NCBI GenBank assembly: GCA_900471815.1
Contig: UICE01000009.1
Location: 1-64,000 of the forward strand
From: Hyphomicrobiales bacterium
Lineage (GTDB): Bacteria; Pseudomonadota; Alphaproteobacteria; Rhizobiales; Rhizobiaceae
Length of the DNA stretch: 64,000 nt
Direction of reading: 5' to 3'
Shown here: one piece after another, positions 51,216 to 60,789 of the stretch
How positions within the stretch are numbered: the stretch's first letter is position 1
How the letters are laid out: each line of letters begins with the position of its first letter
Position numbers and translations under genes: made by a program
The notes under the pieces: generated by a model
What the model was told of the DNA's origin: nothing
What the model saw: the letters and a program-made list of their open reading frames with translations, nothing else
Databases searched by the model: none

Positions 51216-53096
51216 CTATTTGTTCTCACCTGGAGAGTTTGAAGCCTCAGCGCTGCCCATAAAGACCGCGCATCGGTCACGGACGAGGGCAATCACCTTG
51301 TCTTGTGCAGTCTTCGCCGCCTCGGACTCAGCCGCGAATGCGGGCAGGCGCAGCGTCTTAGTGCATTCGGACAGGTGCCCGGCAAGTTCGCCAATAGCCG
51401 CCTCGGCATCGCCGACCGTCAGACCGATCGTTCGGGCCAGCGCGAGGAAGTCGTGGCGGGTCAGGCGATCATCCTTGCCGTTCAGCTTCAAGGCCATGCG
51501 GTCGCCGCCAAGACCCGGAAAGACACGAGTGGTGACAGCGTCGTAGAGCGGCGCAAAACGCACCATTGTGAAGGCCTTGGCTTCCGCCTCCGCCGTCTTT
51601 AGTATCGCGAGGTTTTTCAAGTGCATGTCGCCGTCGGCAATCAACCAGGCGAAGACAGCGCGACGGAATAGAATGTCGAGATCCGCGGCGGGATCGGTCG
51701 AAAGCGGGCGCAGGCCCCGCGCCATACGCTCGATTGTTCCATCATATTTTGCCGAAGCTGGAAGGTCCAAGATAGAGCAGAAATCCTCCATCGCCAGACG
51801 ACGGTCGTCTTGAGGGCCGCGCCGGATATCGAACCGCTCAACGACCAGAGCCGGCGCCAAGCCGTCGGGCATCTCGATCAGGGCCGCGTCGGGCACCTCG
51901 AACCCGGCGGCGCGGCCAAGCTCCAGGCAGAGCCATTCCACAATTGGCAGCGTCTCGAAGCCTGCCGTCCCTGCAGGCTTGAGAATGTGGGTGAAGGGTT
52001 GGTCGATGGCCGGAACGAGGGCGCCATCTGGCGTTAGGCTCATCGGCGCTTTGATCTGAACGCCCGACAGGCGTGGTGTTTCGGCACGCGCGAAGATGCG
52101 CGCCAGGTTCTGTTCGAAGGTCTCCTCGATCTCGCCACGCCCCGGTCCGGCATAAACGCCAGTGAAGCGGCCAGCGTCGAGGAAGCCAGCGAGTGCGGTG
52201 GTGAGCACATCGGCAGGCAATGCCGCCAATTCCTCGCGTGCCTGGACGATGACGATGTTGGACATATAGCGTCGGCCGCGCCGTAGCGCCTCGCGTTCGT
52301 CGCGTTCATGGAGGACTTGGGCAAGCCAGCCCTCGGGCAGTAGCGACTCGATGAACGCCGGCAGCTTGCCCGGCGTCGTCTCGCGCACTAGCGCCGGACC
52401 AACGCGTCTCTGAGCCTTCCAGCGCCATTCGAAACCATCATGGAGCAGGCGGCCCAGAGGTTCGCCGTGCCAGGCGACCAGAAGATCGAGCGCCGCCTTG
52501 TTGACGGGGACCTTCGCCGCGCCGGGCTGGGCCAACAGAAAGCGTTCGGCGCCCTCTCCCTCGCGATACCATTCATTCTCGCGCGCCAGCGCCCAGACTG
52601 CATCAGCCGCCGCTCGTGGCGTTCCATGCTCCTCGACCAACCGGGCCGCCATCAGGGCGCGCATCTCGGCGGTCACGGCACTGGCGTGCTCGCTTCGCAG
52701 GCGAAAGGCTTCAAGGAAGCGTTGGCGTGGCGACGACGCGGCGACCCGCAGCTCTCCCAGATCATCACCAATCACCGCGATTGCCGTCGAAGGGTGTGCC
52801 GGCGCCTGGTTCTGAACGATCTCCAGCATGCGCAACCGCGTGCGCTGGTTGCGGCGACCACTGATGAACAGGCGTCCGTCTGGTGTGGGCGCGAGCAGAA
52901 CCGCGCTTGCCGACGAGAGATAGGCGTTAGGATAGAGATAGTGGGCGATGCGGACAGCATGACCCAGGATGGTGGCCTCAGCATCACCATCGTGATCGAC
53001 ATAAACGCCCCGGACGAGCTGAATCAGCTCTCCAGCCTGCGCGCGCTGATGCGCCCGCTTGGCGTCGATCGTTTCTCCCACAAGGTGGATAGCCAA
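51216..53096 (-). CDS. AbiEi-like antitoxin domain fused to a HipA-like kinase
   Basis: A 626-residue fusion. Residues 1-190 resemble AbiEi-type antitoxins: a winged-helix start and LIQLVRGVYVDHDGD (25-38), then SSASAVLLAP and VIGDDLGELRVAA. Residues 200-260 look like the HipA N-subdomain (LLPEGWLAQVL). The kinase part has LSGVQIKAP (343-351, where HipA carries its autophosphorylated Ser), THILKP (369-374), VVERFD, LIADGDMHLKNLAIL with catalytic Asp490 and Asn495, and APLYD (515-519). Key catalytic residues are kept, so it may be an active Ser/Thr kinase toxin carrying its own regulator. No HipB gene is adjacent. The start is TTG 53096. Confidence 0.75.
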   Translation of the reverse strand: MAIHLVGETIDAKRAHQRAQAGELIQLVRGVYVDHDGDAEATILGHAVRIAHYLYPNAYLSSASAVLLAPTPDGRLFISGRRNQRTRLRMLEIVQNQAPAHPSTAIAVIGDDLGELRVAASSPRQRFLEAFRLRSEHASAVTAEMRALMAARLVEEHGTPRAAADAVWALARENEWYREGEGAERFLLAQPGAAKVPVNKAALDLLVAWHGEPLGRLLHDGFEWRWKAQRRVGPALVRETTPGKLPAFIESLLPEGWLAQVLHERDEREALRRGRRYMSNIVIVQAREELAALPADVLTTALAGFLDAGRFTGVYAGPGRGEIEETFEQNLARIFARAETPRLSGVQIKAPMSLTPDGALVPAIDQPFTHILKPAGTAGFETLPIVEWLCLELGRAAGFEVPDAALIEMPDGLAPALVVERFDIRRGPQDDRRLAMEDFCSILDLPASAKYDGTIERMARGLRPLSTDPAADLDILFRRAVFAWLIADGDMHLKNLAILKTAEAEAKAFTMVRFAPLYDAVTTRVFPGLGGDRMALKLNGKDDRLTRHDFLALARTIGLTVGDAEAAIGELAGHLSECTKTLRLPAFAAESEAAKTAQDKVIALVRDRCAVFMGSAEASNSPGENK

Positions 53097-53124
53097 TGGA
53101 ATTATCCCGCATTTCAGATGCGCG

Positions 53125-53154
53125 TTAATCGCACACCTCGGGTCGATCGGTCAA
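53125..53154 (-). promoter_or_regulatory. Possible promoter of the AbiEi-HipA gene
   Basis: On the minus strand TTGACC (53149-53154) and GATTAA (53125-53130) are separated by 18 bases, 29 bases before the start codon. The palindrome at 53162-53201 lies just upstream of this -35 box. Confidence 0.4.
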
Positions 53155-53161
53155 GATGAAA

Positions 53162-53201
53162 AAAGTACCGTCACGAGCCTCATTGAGCGTGACGGTACTT
53201 T
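53162..53201. promoter_or_regulatory. Fourteen-bp palindrome between the AbiEi-HipA gene and guaA
   Basis: AAAGTACCGTCACG (53162-53175) and CGTGACGGTACTTT (53188-53201) are perfect inverted copies with a 12-base spacer. It may be the operator bound by the AbiEi-like domain, since AbiEi binds inverted repeats upstream of its own operon. A role at the island end is an alternative. No T-tract typical of a terminator is present. Confidence 0.55.
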
Positions 53202-53365
53202 GAAAAATTCGTTCGGGCAATATACGTGAGGTCTGTCACGCAGGCCGCCAACGTCAAACTATGTGTGCCGATAGCTGCCGAATGTTCATGGACATTTTTA
53301 TTTTTGTTTTCAACAGCTTACGTCGTGCCGTGGCGTAAAATCGGCGGCGTTTGGATGGGCCTGAA

Positions 53366-54928
53366 TCATTCCCATTCGATTGTGCCTGGGGGCTTCGATG
53401 TCACGTCATAAACGACGCGGTTAATGCCTTTAACCTCATTGATAATCCGAGTCGCCGCCTGACCGAGGAAGTTCATATCATAGTGATAGAAATCCGCCGT
53501 CATGCCATCGACCGATGTCACCGCGCGCAGGGCGCAGACAAATTCGTAGGTGCGTCCATCACCCATGACGCCAACAGTTTGTACGGGCAAGAGAACAGCG
53601 AAAGCCTGCCAGATCACATCATAGAGTCCGGCCTTGCGGATTTCATCGAGATAGACGGCATCTGCTTCACGCAGGATTTCAAGCTTCTCGCGGGTAATGC
53701 CGCCCGGGCAACGGATTGCCAGACCTGGACCCGGGAAAGGATGACGGCCAATGAAATGATCCGGCAGGCCAAGCTCCTTACCGAGCACACGCACTTCATC
53801 CTTGAAAAGTTCGCGCAGAGGCTCGACGAGCTTCATATTCATGCGTTCAGGCAAGCCGCCAACATTGTGATGCGACTTGATCGTCACCGAAGGACCGCCG
53901 GTGAAGGAAACGCTTTCAATCACATCTGGATAGAGCGTGCCTTGAGCAAGGAAATCCGCGCCGCCAAGTTTCTTGGCTTCTTCCTCGAAGACTTCAATGA
54001 AGAGCCGGCCGATCGTCTTGCGTTTCTTTTCCGGATCACTTTCGCCCTCGAGCGCGTCAATGAAACGATCTTGTGCATTCACAAGAATAAGCGGCAGATT
54101 ATAGTGCTCGCGGAACATGCTGACGACATCTGCCGCCTCGCCCTTACGCATCAGACCATGGTCCACAAGGATGCATGTAAGCTGATCGCCAACCGCTTCG
54201 TGGATGAGCAGAGCCGCTACGGACGAATCAACCCCGCCTGATAGGGCGCAGATGACTTTCTTGTCACCAACCTGCTTGCGAATGAGATCGACCGCCTTTT
54301 CGCGGTAGGCCGACATGGACCAATCACCCTCAATCCCTGCAATACGATGGACAAAGTTCTGGAGGAGCTTTGCGCCATCAGGCGTATGCACGACTTCAGG
54401 ATGAAACTGCACGGCGTAATATTTTCTGGCTTCGTCTGCGATGGCGGCGAAAGGCGCGCCAGTCGAGGTGCCGACAACCTTGAAGCCTTCAGGAATCGAG
54501 ACGACACGATCGCCATGGCTCATCCAAACCTGATGACGCGTGCCCTTGGCCCATATACCGTCGAATAGCGCGCATTCTTCTTGGATATCAAGAAAAGCGC
54601 GGCCGAATTCGCGATGATGCCCGCTTTCAACCTTGCCGCCAAGCTGTGCGCACATGGTCTGTTCGCCGTAGCAGATGCCAAGAACCGGGACATTGGAATC
54701 GAATACATCCTGCGGCGCGCGCGGGCTGCCAATATCGACAGTTGAATGCGGGCTGCCGGAAAGAATGACTGCTTTAGGCTTGATGCGGTGGAACGCTTCC
54801 TGAGCTGATTGGAAGGGAACGATCTCGGAATAGACACCGGCTTCGCGAACGCGACGCGCAATCAGCTGAGTTACCTGGCTGCCGAAATCGACGATGAGGA
54901 CTGTATCGGGATGAGTGGGAGTGTTCAT
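53366..54928 (-). CDS. guaA: GMP synthase (glutamine-hydrolysing)
   Basis: A 520-residue enzyme converting XMP to GMP with glutamine and ATP. The N-terminal class I glutamine amidotransferase domain has the nucleophile in [18 protein letters not shown] (about Cys87) and QFHPEVVHT. The synthase domain has the PP-motif [14 protein letters not shown] at about residue 230, and the dimerisation domain ends with [10 protein letters not shown]. It is full-length and intact. Its 3' end faces the defence island, and this end of guaA is a known integration target. Confidence 0.97.
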   Translation of the reverse strand: MNTPTHPDTVLIVDFGSQVTQLIARRVREAGVYSEIVPFQSAQEAFHRIKPKAVILSGSPHSTVDIGSPRAPQDVFDSNVPVLGICYGEQTMCAQLGGKVESGHHREFGRAFLDIQEECALFDGIWAKGTRHQVWMSHGDRVVSIPEGFKVVGTSTGAPFAAIADEARKYYAVQFHPEVVHTPDGAKLLQNFVHRIAGIEGDWSMSAYREKAVDLIRKQVGDKKVICALSGGVDSSVAALLIHEAVGDQLTCILVDHGLMRKGEAADVVSMFREHYNLPLILVNAQDRFIDALEGESDPEKKRKTIGRLFIEVFEEEAKKLGGADFLAQGTLYPDVIESVSFTGGPSVTIKSHHNVGGLPERMNMKLVEPLRELFKDEVRVLGKELGLPDHFIGRHPFPGPGLAIRCPGGITREKLEILREADAVYLDEIRKAGLYDVIWQAFAVLLPVQTVGVMGDGRTYEFVCALRAVTSVDGMTADFYHYDMNFLGQAATRIINEVKGINRVVYDVTSKPPGTIEWE

Positions 54929-55165
54929 GGCGGGCCTTTAAAGCAAATGTCGGTTAGGCGCAATGGGTTGTCAAAGCTTACTGACAAACTGATTCCGATT
55001 GTTAACAGGGTGGATTAATAGCACTGGTGTTTTCTTTTGCATCCATTACGAGAGGCAACTGGAAGCCAGTTTCTCCGACGAAGATATTTTAGATTTCCCA
55101 ACGAAAGAACTTCTCAATGCAATGAAGCAATGGGTTTCAGAAAGGAAGCCTGTTGAAATGTTGCA

Positions 55166-55804
55166 TTATAAATTGATTGTTCCATCCTCAATTGCATCAG
55201 CCATGGTCTCAACGGCTACTGCAAGTTTCTCATCGATCACATGGAGATATTCAGTCCAATCCCCGAGATGCTGAAGCTCCTCTGCGCCATCGGAAATTCC
55301 ACGCAGACCGATCAAAGGGAGATTGAAACGATGGCAGGCACGAAGGATGGAGAACGTCTCCATTTCCACCATATCCGCGTCAACTAGATCATAGGCTTTG
55401 CCCGAGACGATGTTGGCACCACTGGACAGTGTCGCTTCCTTTATACCCGGAATGCGATAATCGAGTGGGAGCTTCACCGGCAGGTCAAGAAATGGCGTGG
55501 CACCCTTGATAAACCCTAGCGGCGAGGCATCCATGTCCCGATAGGACACACTGGTCGCCTGATAGATTTCGGTCTGTTCAAGAATGCGGGATCCGGCAGA
55601 ACCCAACGATACGACCAAATCCGGCAAGGACGATGTGGCCCCCAAATGTGCGAGAACGGACGAAACGCTGACGGCCGATTCCACGGGGCCGACGCCAGTG
55701 ATCAGCGGCGTAAACAGTTTTTGCAAGTGATGGCCATATTCGGCAGTTGCTGCCATGGCAAACAAAACACGTTTGCCAGCAATAGGGGTGACATAATCAA
55801 ACAT
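55166..55804 (-). CDS. 5'-methylthioadenosine/S-adenosylhomocysteine nucleosidase-like protein
   Basis: A 212-residue phosphorylase-superfamily protein. TGVGPVESAVSVSSVLA, VSLGSAGS, DMVEMETFSILRA (155-170) and LRGISDGAEE near residue 178 match the MTA/SAH nucleosidase pattern; Glu in the MVEMET block and Asp in SDG are the expected ribose-binding and catalytic residues. It hydrolyses the adenine-ribose bond of methylthioadenosine or adenosylhomocysteine and feeds salvage and methyl-cycle recycling. It lies one base from tspO, transcribed the same way. Confidence 0.82.
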   Translation of the reverse strand: MFDYVTPIAGKRVLFAMAATAEYGHHLQKLFTPLITGVGPVESAVSVSSVLAHLGATSSLPDLVVSLGSAGSRILEQTEIYQATSVSYRDMDASPLGFIKGATPFLDLPVKLPLDYRIPGIKEATLSSGANIVSGKAYDLVDADMVEMETFSILRACHRFNLPLIGLRGISDGAEELQHLGDWTEYLHVIDEKLAVAVETMADAIEDGTINL

Positions 55805-55805
55805 T

Positions 55806-56264
55806 TCAGCCTGCCGGGTTCAGCCAATAAAGGGAAGCGTTAAGCAGGGTCGCGAAGGCCACCCATGCCAGATAAGGGAGAAACAGAATTGCCGATGTGC
55901 GCTCTGTTCTCCAGCTCACTTTGATGAAGCCTATAATCGAAATCAGCAGAAGCACGATGACGACCAGTGCAAGACCCATTTGCTGGAGCCCGAAAAAACT
56001 CGGCGACCAAAGAAAATTGAATAGAAGTTGTGCCCACCAGAATTGCTGGGGGGATGCCAGACCACGATCCCATACACGCCAGCCAGCAAGAGCGATAATG
56101 ACGTAAAGAACTGTCCAGACGGGGGCAAAAAGCCAGTTCGGCGGATTGAATGATGGCTTGACCAGACTGGCATACCATTCACCCGGAAGGGTTATGTAAC
56201 CAATTGCAAGCCCACCACCAACGACTAAAACCAAAAACAGCAAAAGCACCATGGAACGAGACAT
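55806..56264 (-). CDS. tspO: TspO/MBR-family tryptophan-rich membrane protein
   Basis: A 152-residue protein with five hydrophobic helices and the family features: PGEWYASLVKPSFNPPNW near residues 27-44, VWTVLY, LLFNFLWSPSFFG and YLAWVAFATLLNASLYWLN near the C-terminus. TspO proteins bind porphyrins and other hydrophobic ligands and influence stress or tetrapyrrole metabolism. Confidence 0.93.
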   Translation of the reverse strand: MSRSMVLLLFLVLVVGGGLAIGYITLPGEWYASLVKPSFNPPNWLFAPVWTVLYVIIALAGWRVWDRGLASPQQFWWAQLLFNFLWSPSFFGLQQMGLALVVIVLLLISIIGFIKVSWRTERTSAILFLPYLAWVAFATLLNASLYWLNPAG

Positions 56265-56302
56265 AGGAATATTCCTGTGAATGACTTGCGCCGGTTGTAG
56301 CC

Positions 56303-57592
56303 TTATTTTTCCCGCCTGAGAACCGAAATGAAGAAGCCATCGGTTGATGTTGAAAACGGAGAGAGGATCGTGGTTCCATCTTTAAACAATGGTCTGAGGT
56401 CCTTGTCTTCAGACACAGCCTGGCTCCAGATCGGCTGGCTGTCGATGACGCCGTATTCGGGGTTTGCCGCTAGAAATGCCGAAACCTGATTGCCGTTTTC
56501 GGGAGCGAAAAGCGAACAGGTAATGTAGACCAAACGTCCACCCGGCTTCACATAAGCCTTGGCGGCATCCAACACCTGGCGCTGCTCAACTTCGCGCCGC
56601 TCCAGCTGTTGCTCGCTCAATCGCCATTTTGCATCCGGCCTGCGCCGCCATGTTCCCGAACCGGTGCATGGCGCGTCAACAAGAACCAGATCCATCTGGC
56701 CTTCCAGCGGAACGAGATCGCTTATATTGGCATGGGCCTGTGCGTTGCGTACCCCTGCCCGCTTGAGGCGGTCAAATATAGGTGCCAAACGCGCGCGTTC
56801 CGCATCATAGGCGTGGATCTGTCCCTTATTATTCATCTCGGCAGCCAGGGCAAGCGTCTTGCCGCCTGCACCGGCGCAGTAGTCCAGCACCTGTTCGCCT
56901 GGCTTAGCATTGCTGAGCTTGGCTGCAATCTGCGAGCCCAAGTCCTGCACCTCGAACAATCCGCGCTGGAAGGCTGGCTCAGCCTGTACGTTTGGATGAC
57001 GACCCATGGCGCGTAAAGGCGGCACACGAATAGCCGTTTCCAGCAGCGGCGCGGGATTAGCTCCAGCGCGTGCCAGTTCTTTCAGCACCTTTTCGCGGTC
57101 AGCCTTCAACGTATTGACGCGAAGATCAACAGGAGGCCGGTCGCTCAATGCTGCCGCTTCTTCCACCCATTTATCGCCGAAGATCGCCTGGAAATGTGGC
57201 ACGCACCATTCCGGCACATCGGCACGAATATGATCGGGGGCAGACACCAAATCACGCGATTCCCAAATAGCCAAACGATCTGCATCGAGAGGTTCTGGAG
57301 CAAACTTGTCGCCTTCAAGCGCGGCATTGATATCTTCAATATTCAGTTCGGCATCGGACAGCAGAACACCAAAAGCGATATGGCGTGCCGCATCGCTATC
57401 CATGCGCCAACCGAGCGACAATTTCCGGCGCAGCGCATCATAGACAATATTACCAATGACAGCACGGTCACCAGCTCCGGCGAAACGATGCGACAACCCC
57501 CAATCCTTCAAAGCATCCGAGGCGGGACGCTTGCGATTTTCAATATCTTCGAGAACTTCGATTGCCGCCTGCAGGCGTCCGCCAAGTCGCAT
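56303..57592 (-). CDS. RsmB/NOP-family rRNA cytosine-C5 methyltransferase
   Basis: A 429-residue RNA m5C methyltransferase. An N-terminal NusB-like helical part is followed by the AdoMet-binding VLDYCAGAGGKTLALAAEM (about residues 237-255), motif IV DAPCTGSGTWRR with one Cys, and motif VI YITCSLFAPENG with the catalytic Cys. Substrate is probably 16S rRNA, but family members differ. Located near guaA as in relatives. Confidence 0.9.
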   Translation of the reverse strand: MRLGGRLQAAIEVLEDIENRKRPASDALKDWGLSHRFAGAGDRAVIGNIVYDALRRKLSLGWRMDSDAARHIAFGVLLSDAELNIEDINAALEGDKFAPEPLDADRLAIWESRDLVSAPDHIRADVPEWCVPHFQAIFGDKWVEEAAALSDRPPVDLRVNTLKADREKVLKELARAGANPAPLLETAIRVPPLRAMGRHPNVQAEPAFQRGLFEVQDLGSQIAAKLSNAKPGEQVLDYCAGAGGKTLALAAEMNNKGQIHAYDAERARLAPIFDRLKRAGVRNAQAHANISDLVPLEGQMDLVLVDAPCTGSGTWRRRPDAKWRLSEQQLERREVEQRQVLDAAKAYVKPGGRLVYITCSLFAPENGNQVSAFLAANPEYGVIDSQPIWSQAVSEDKDLRPLFKDGTTILSPFSTSTDGFFISVLRREK

Positions 57593-57654
57593 ATGAATTC
57601 CTTGTTAGCCTTAGAGCTTTTCCAACTCTTTCACTGTCGCATACATGGCTGCGA

Positions 57655-57687
57655 CAATAAAAGAAAGCCGGGGCTTACACCCCGGCT
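57655..57687 (-). terminator. Rho-independent terminator of katA
   Basis: On the minus strand AGCCGGGG, a 6-base loop and CCCCGGCT form a perfect 8-bp GC-rich stem (57666-57687) followed by TTTCTTTTATT. It lies 27 bases after the katA stop. Confidence 0.85.
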
Positions 57688-57713
57688 CGCTATTGTTCGC
57701 GGTTCATGTCGGC

Positions 57714-59210
57714 CTATTCGGCAGCGACGTCTTTTTCCTCGTTGGAGATAGCATTGGCCTCATAGCCATGTGCCTCTTTCAAAGCGGCACGCACACCGGC
57801 TTCATAATCCGGGTGAACACGGGCGAAATGCACCAACTGGCGCTCGATGATCTCGCTTGGAACGCCGCCCATTGCCGCAGCAATGTTAGAGAAGAGTCGC
57901 GAGCGCTGACCAGCATCGAAGAGGTTGAACAATGCGGTTACCTGACCGTAATCATCATTGCCGATGCGGTGGTTGAAGCGGTCCGCATCGCCCGAAAGCT
58001 TCAGCGGCGGCTCTTTGGCCGAAGGCTGTTCTACTGCACCGGAAAAGCTGTTGGGCTCATAATAAGCATCCACATTGCCGGTTTTCTGGCCGAAGAAATT
58101 CATCTGGCCATCCTTGTGATAGTGATGGACAGGGCATTTCGGCTGGTTAACCGGAAGCGCCTCATAATGCGTGCCAAGACGATAGCGATGGGCGTCAGCA
58201 TAGGAGAAAACACGTGCCTGCAACATCTTGTCAGGTGAGTGGCCGATGCCCGGAACAACGTTTGATGGCGAGAAAGCAGCCTGTTCGATTTCGGCGAAAT
58301 AATTGTCCGCATTGCGGTTGAGTTCCATCACACCAATTTCAATCGGCGGGAATTCACCATGCGGCCAGACCTTGGTCAGATCAAATGGATTATAGCTCGT
58401 ACGTTCGGCTTCAGCTTCGGTCATGACCTGAACCTGAACAGTCCATTTGGGAAATTCACCGCGCTCAATACCGCCGAAGAGTTCTTCCTGATAGGTTTCA
58501 CGAGATTTGCCGATAAGGGTTTCAGCTTCCGCATTGGTGTAAAACTTGTGGCCTTGCTGGGTCTTGAAGTGGAACTTGACCCAGAAACGTTCACCGGAAT
58601 CGTTCCAGAAAGAATAGGTATGGGAGCCGTAGCCATTCATATACATCGGCGCGACTGGCAGGCCGCGATCCGACATGAGAATTGTTACCTGGTGCAGACT
58701 TTCGGGTGAAAGCGACCAGAAGTCCCACATGGCAGTGGCAGAACGCAGATTGGTGCGTGGATGACGCTTCTGCGTGTGAATGAAATCCGGGAACTTCAGT
58801 GGATCGCGAACGAAGAATACCGGCGTATTATTGCCGACGAGATCCCAATTGCCTTCGCTTGTATAGAACTTCAACGCAAAACCGCGCACATCACGCTCAG
58901 CATCGGCAGCACCAAGCTCACCAGCAACAGTCGAGAAACGCAGAAGCAATGGAGTTTCTGCACCGGGCTGCAGAGCCTTGGCTTTGGTGTAACGCGAAAT
59001 ATCGCCGGTGATCTTCAATGTACCAAATGCGCCCCAACCTTTGGCATGAACCACGCGCTCAGGAATGCGCTCGCGATTCTGATGCGCGAGCTTTTCAAGC
59101 AGCTGATAATCATCAAGCAGTACCGGACCACGCTCACCTGCAGTTCTGGAATTCTGATTGTCCGATACCGGTGCACCGGCGGTTGTCGTCAATGTTGGAC
59201 GGTCAGCCAT
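57714..59210 (-). CDS. katA: Monofunctional haem catalase KatA
   Basis: A 498-residue small-subunit clade 3 catalase that converts hydrogen peroxide to water and oxygen. The catalytic His is in [17 protein letters not shown] (about residue 56), Asn in [12 protein letters not shown] region, and the haem ligand Tyr in [14 protein letters not shown] (about residue 338). Full length. It is divergent from oxyR with a shared 135-base control region and has its own terminator. Confidence 0.97.
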   Translation of the reverse strand: MADRPTLTTTAGAPVSDNQNSRTAGERGPVLLDDYQLLEKLAHQNRERIPERVVHAKGWGAFGTLKITGDISRYTKAKALQPGAETPLLLRFSTVAGELGAADAERDVRGFALKFYTSEGNWDLVGNNTPVFFVRDPLKFPDFIHTQKRHPRTNLRSATAMWDFWSLSPESLHQVTILMSDRGLPVAPMYMNGYGSHTYSFWNDSGERFWVKFHFKTQQGHKFYTNAEAETLIGKSRETYQEELFGGIERGEFPKWTVQVQVMTEAEAERTSYNPFDLTKVWPHGEFPPIEIGVMELNRNADNYFAEIEQAAFSPSNVVPGIGHSPDKMLQARVFSYADAHRYRLGTHYEALPVNQPKCPVHHYHKDGQMNFFGQKTGNVDAYYEPNSFSGAVEQPSAKEPPLKLSGDADRFNHRIGNDDYGQVTALFNLFDAGQRSRLFSNIAAAMGGVPSEIIERQLVHFARVHPDYEAGVRAALKEAHGYEANAISNEEKDVAAE

Positions 59211-59280
59211 GGGGCTTCTCCCTTGATTGTCTCGAGCTTTGAAATGATCGGCGCAGCTTCAGCTGACCTCTGATTCCAGA

Positions 59281-59345
59281 ATAGAACTATTCCAATCATA
59301 GTTTCCAATTGTATTTAGAATTATTATTGATAGGATTTACCTATC
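59281..59345. promoter_or_regulatory. OxyR-type binding elements between katA and oxyR
   Basis: The spacer holds several ATAG/CTAT tetrads. The best is GATAGGATTTACCTATC (59329-59345), with ATAG and CTAT 11 bases apart as in OxyR sites, ending right at the oxyR ATG. Further ATAG/CTAT lie at 59281-59290 and 59298-59301. This fits OxyR autorepression and katA activation. Confidence 0.65.
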
Positions 59346-60275
59346 ATGTTTTCTGTAAGGCAAATGCGCTATTTTGATATCCTCGCCACCACGCTGCACT
59401 TTCGCAAGGCAGCAGAGGCGGCGCGTATATCGCAGCCTGCTCTCTCAGCCCAAATAGCGGAAATGGAGACGCGACTTGGTACGACATTGTTTGAGCGGAC
59501 CCGTCGCTCGGTTGTTTTGACAGATATGGGTCGCAAATTGCTGCCTAAAATCCAGAGCATTCTTGATGAAATCCGCTCATTGGAAGATCTGGCATTGGAA
59601 AAGCGCGGCACTTTGCTGGGTCGCCTGCGTCTCGGAATCATTCCAACCATAGCGCCCTACCTGCTGCCGATACTCATTCCGCACCTGCACGACAACTATC
59701 CGGATCTTTCCATTGAACTGCGCGAAGCTTTAACCTCGAAGCTGGTGGAGGATTTGCGGCTTGGTGATCTCGATGTCCTGATCGCCGCGCTGCCTATCGA
59801 TGGCGAGGGCACAGTCTCGATGCCGCTTTTCCGTGATCGTTTTCTGATCGCCACATCGAGCAACGACACGGATATTCTTTCATCGCCCATGACGCAGGAG
59901 AATGTTGCTGTTGAGCGCCTGCTGCTGCTGGAAGAAGGCCACTGCCTGCGCGATCAGGCCTTGGCTGTATGTACCAGCGTCAAGCAAAGACAACTCGTCA
60001 ATTATGGCGCGACCAGTCTGGCGACATTATTGCAGATGGTCAGTCACGGCATGGGTCTCACATTGATTCCGGAAATAGCCGTTCGGACCGAGGCTGGCCG
60101 CAATAATGTAAGGATTTCATCTTTTGCCGCTCCTGAACCCGCCCGTGAAATAGGGTTGATCTGGCGAAAGCAGAGCAAACGACGCGAAGATTTTGAGGCG
60201 CTTGCGGCTGTCATCATGGATTGCGGCCGCAAATTGACCGTTTCAGAAAAAGAATTGGCTGATTTGGTGGCTTAA
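59346..60275 (+). CDS. oxyR: OxyR peroxide-responsive LysR-type regulator
   Basis: A 309-residue LysR-type regulator with N-terminal helix-turn-helix (FRKAAEAARISQPALSAQIA, about 18-37) and the redox motif GHCLRDQALAVC: Cys200 and Cys209 correspond to the disulfide-forming pair of OxyR. It senses hydrogen peroxide and activates the divergent katA. It ends two bases from the convergent MAPEG gene. Confidence 0.93.
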   Translation: MFSVRQMRYFDILATTLHFRKAAEAARISQPALSAQIAEMETRLGTTLFERTRRSVVLTDMGRKLLPKIQSILDEIRSLEDLALEKRGTLLGRLRLGIIPTIAPYLLPILIPHLHDNYPDLSIELREALTSKLVEDLRLGDLDVLIAALPIDGEGTVSMPLFRDRFLIATSSNDTDILSSPMTQENVAVERLLLLEEGHCLRDQALAVCTSVKQRQLVNYGATSLATLLQMVSHGMGLTLIPEIAVRTEAGRNNVRISSFAAPEPAREIGLIWRKQSKRREDFEALAAVIMDCGRKLTVSEKELADLVA

Positions 60276-60277
60276 AC

Positions 60278-60703
60278 TTAAACCACTGGTGGCAGCAGAA
60301 GGTGCATTGCCAGCATGATCCAAAGAACGCCATTGAGAATAAAGCCCAATACGAAAATCGGCTGCCGATAACGAAGCCGGTTCGTCGTGACGTGAATAAA
60401 CGTATGAGCCAGCCGCGCGCCGACAAAGAGCCAGGCGATGACCACAGCGAGATATGATACGCCGTTAACCACATAGAGTGACAGGCAAACGACATAGAAC
60501 AACAGTGGCACTTCGTAGAGATTGCCCAGGTTGCGGATCGTCGTTGCGCTGATTTCCGGCTCGCTCGTTGGAATGATGAACTCTTGAATCTTTGCCTGAC
60601 CGCTCATGACCGCCCGCCGGCGCCGAAGAAAAAGCAGTAAATAAACGCAATAGATCAGAAAGGTCAAAGTGATCATGGGCCAGAAAATTTGTGTCTGTGA
60701 CAT
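60278..60703 (-). CDS. MAPEG-family membrane protein
   Basis: A 141-residue protein with four hydrophobic helices and the MAPEG pattern NLYEVPLLFYVVC and RLAHTFIHVTTNRLRYR near residues 100-118. ATG 60703 follows AGGAG and replaces the longer frame beginning at 60760. Bacterial MAPEG proteins are mostly of unknown role, some with glutathione-linked activity. Confidence 0.85.
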   Translation of the reverse strand: MSQTQIFWPMITLTFLIYCVYLLLFLRRRRAVMSGQAKIQEFIIPTSEPEISATTIRNLGNLYEVPLLFYVVCLSLYVVNGVSYLAVVIAWLFVGARLAHTFIHVTTNRLRYRQPIFVLGFILNGVLWIMLAMHLLLPPVV

Positions 60704-60789
60704 GGCGTTCTCCTGCTGTCCGGAATGTTCCCAATAAAGGAGACTGCGGAAATTCTCCATCGTCCCTATGCATAATTTACTGACGGTGC

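Noticed and set aside
53162-53201. The palindrome as a rho-independent terminator
   Set aside because: The stem is not followed by a T-run on either strand and lies before, not after, the start of the AbiEi-HipA gene.
53202-53365. Possible integrase gene or remnant next to the guaA 3' end
   Set aside because: The only open frame (53226-53411) has no recombinase motif and mostly runs over the guaA end; no integrase was found anywhere in the window.
24000-53365. CRISPR array or cas genes in the defence island
   Set aside because: No regularly spaced repeats and no Cas-like protein were seen.
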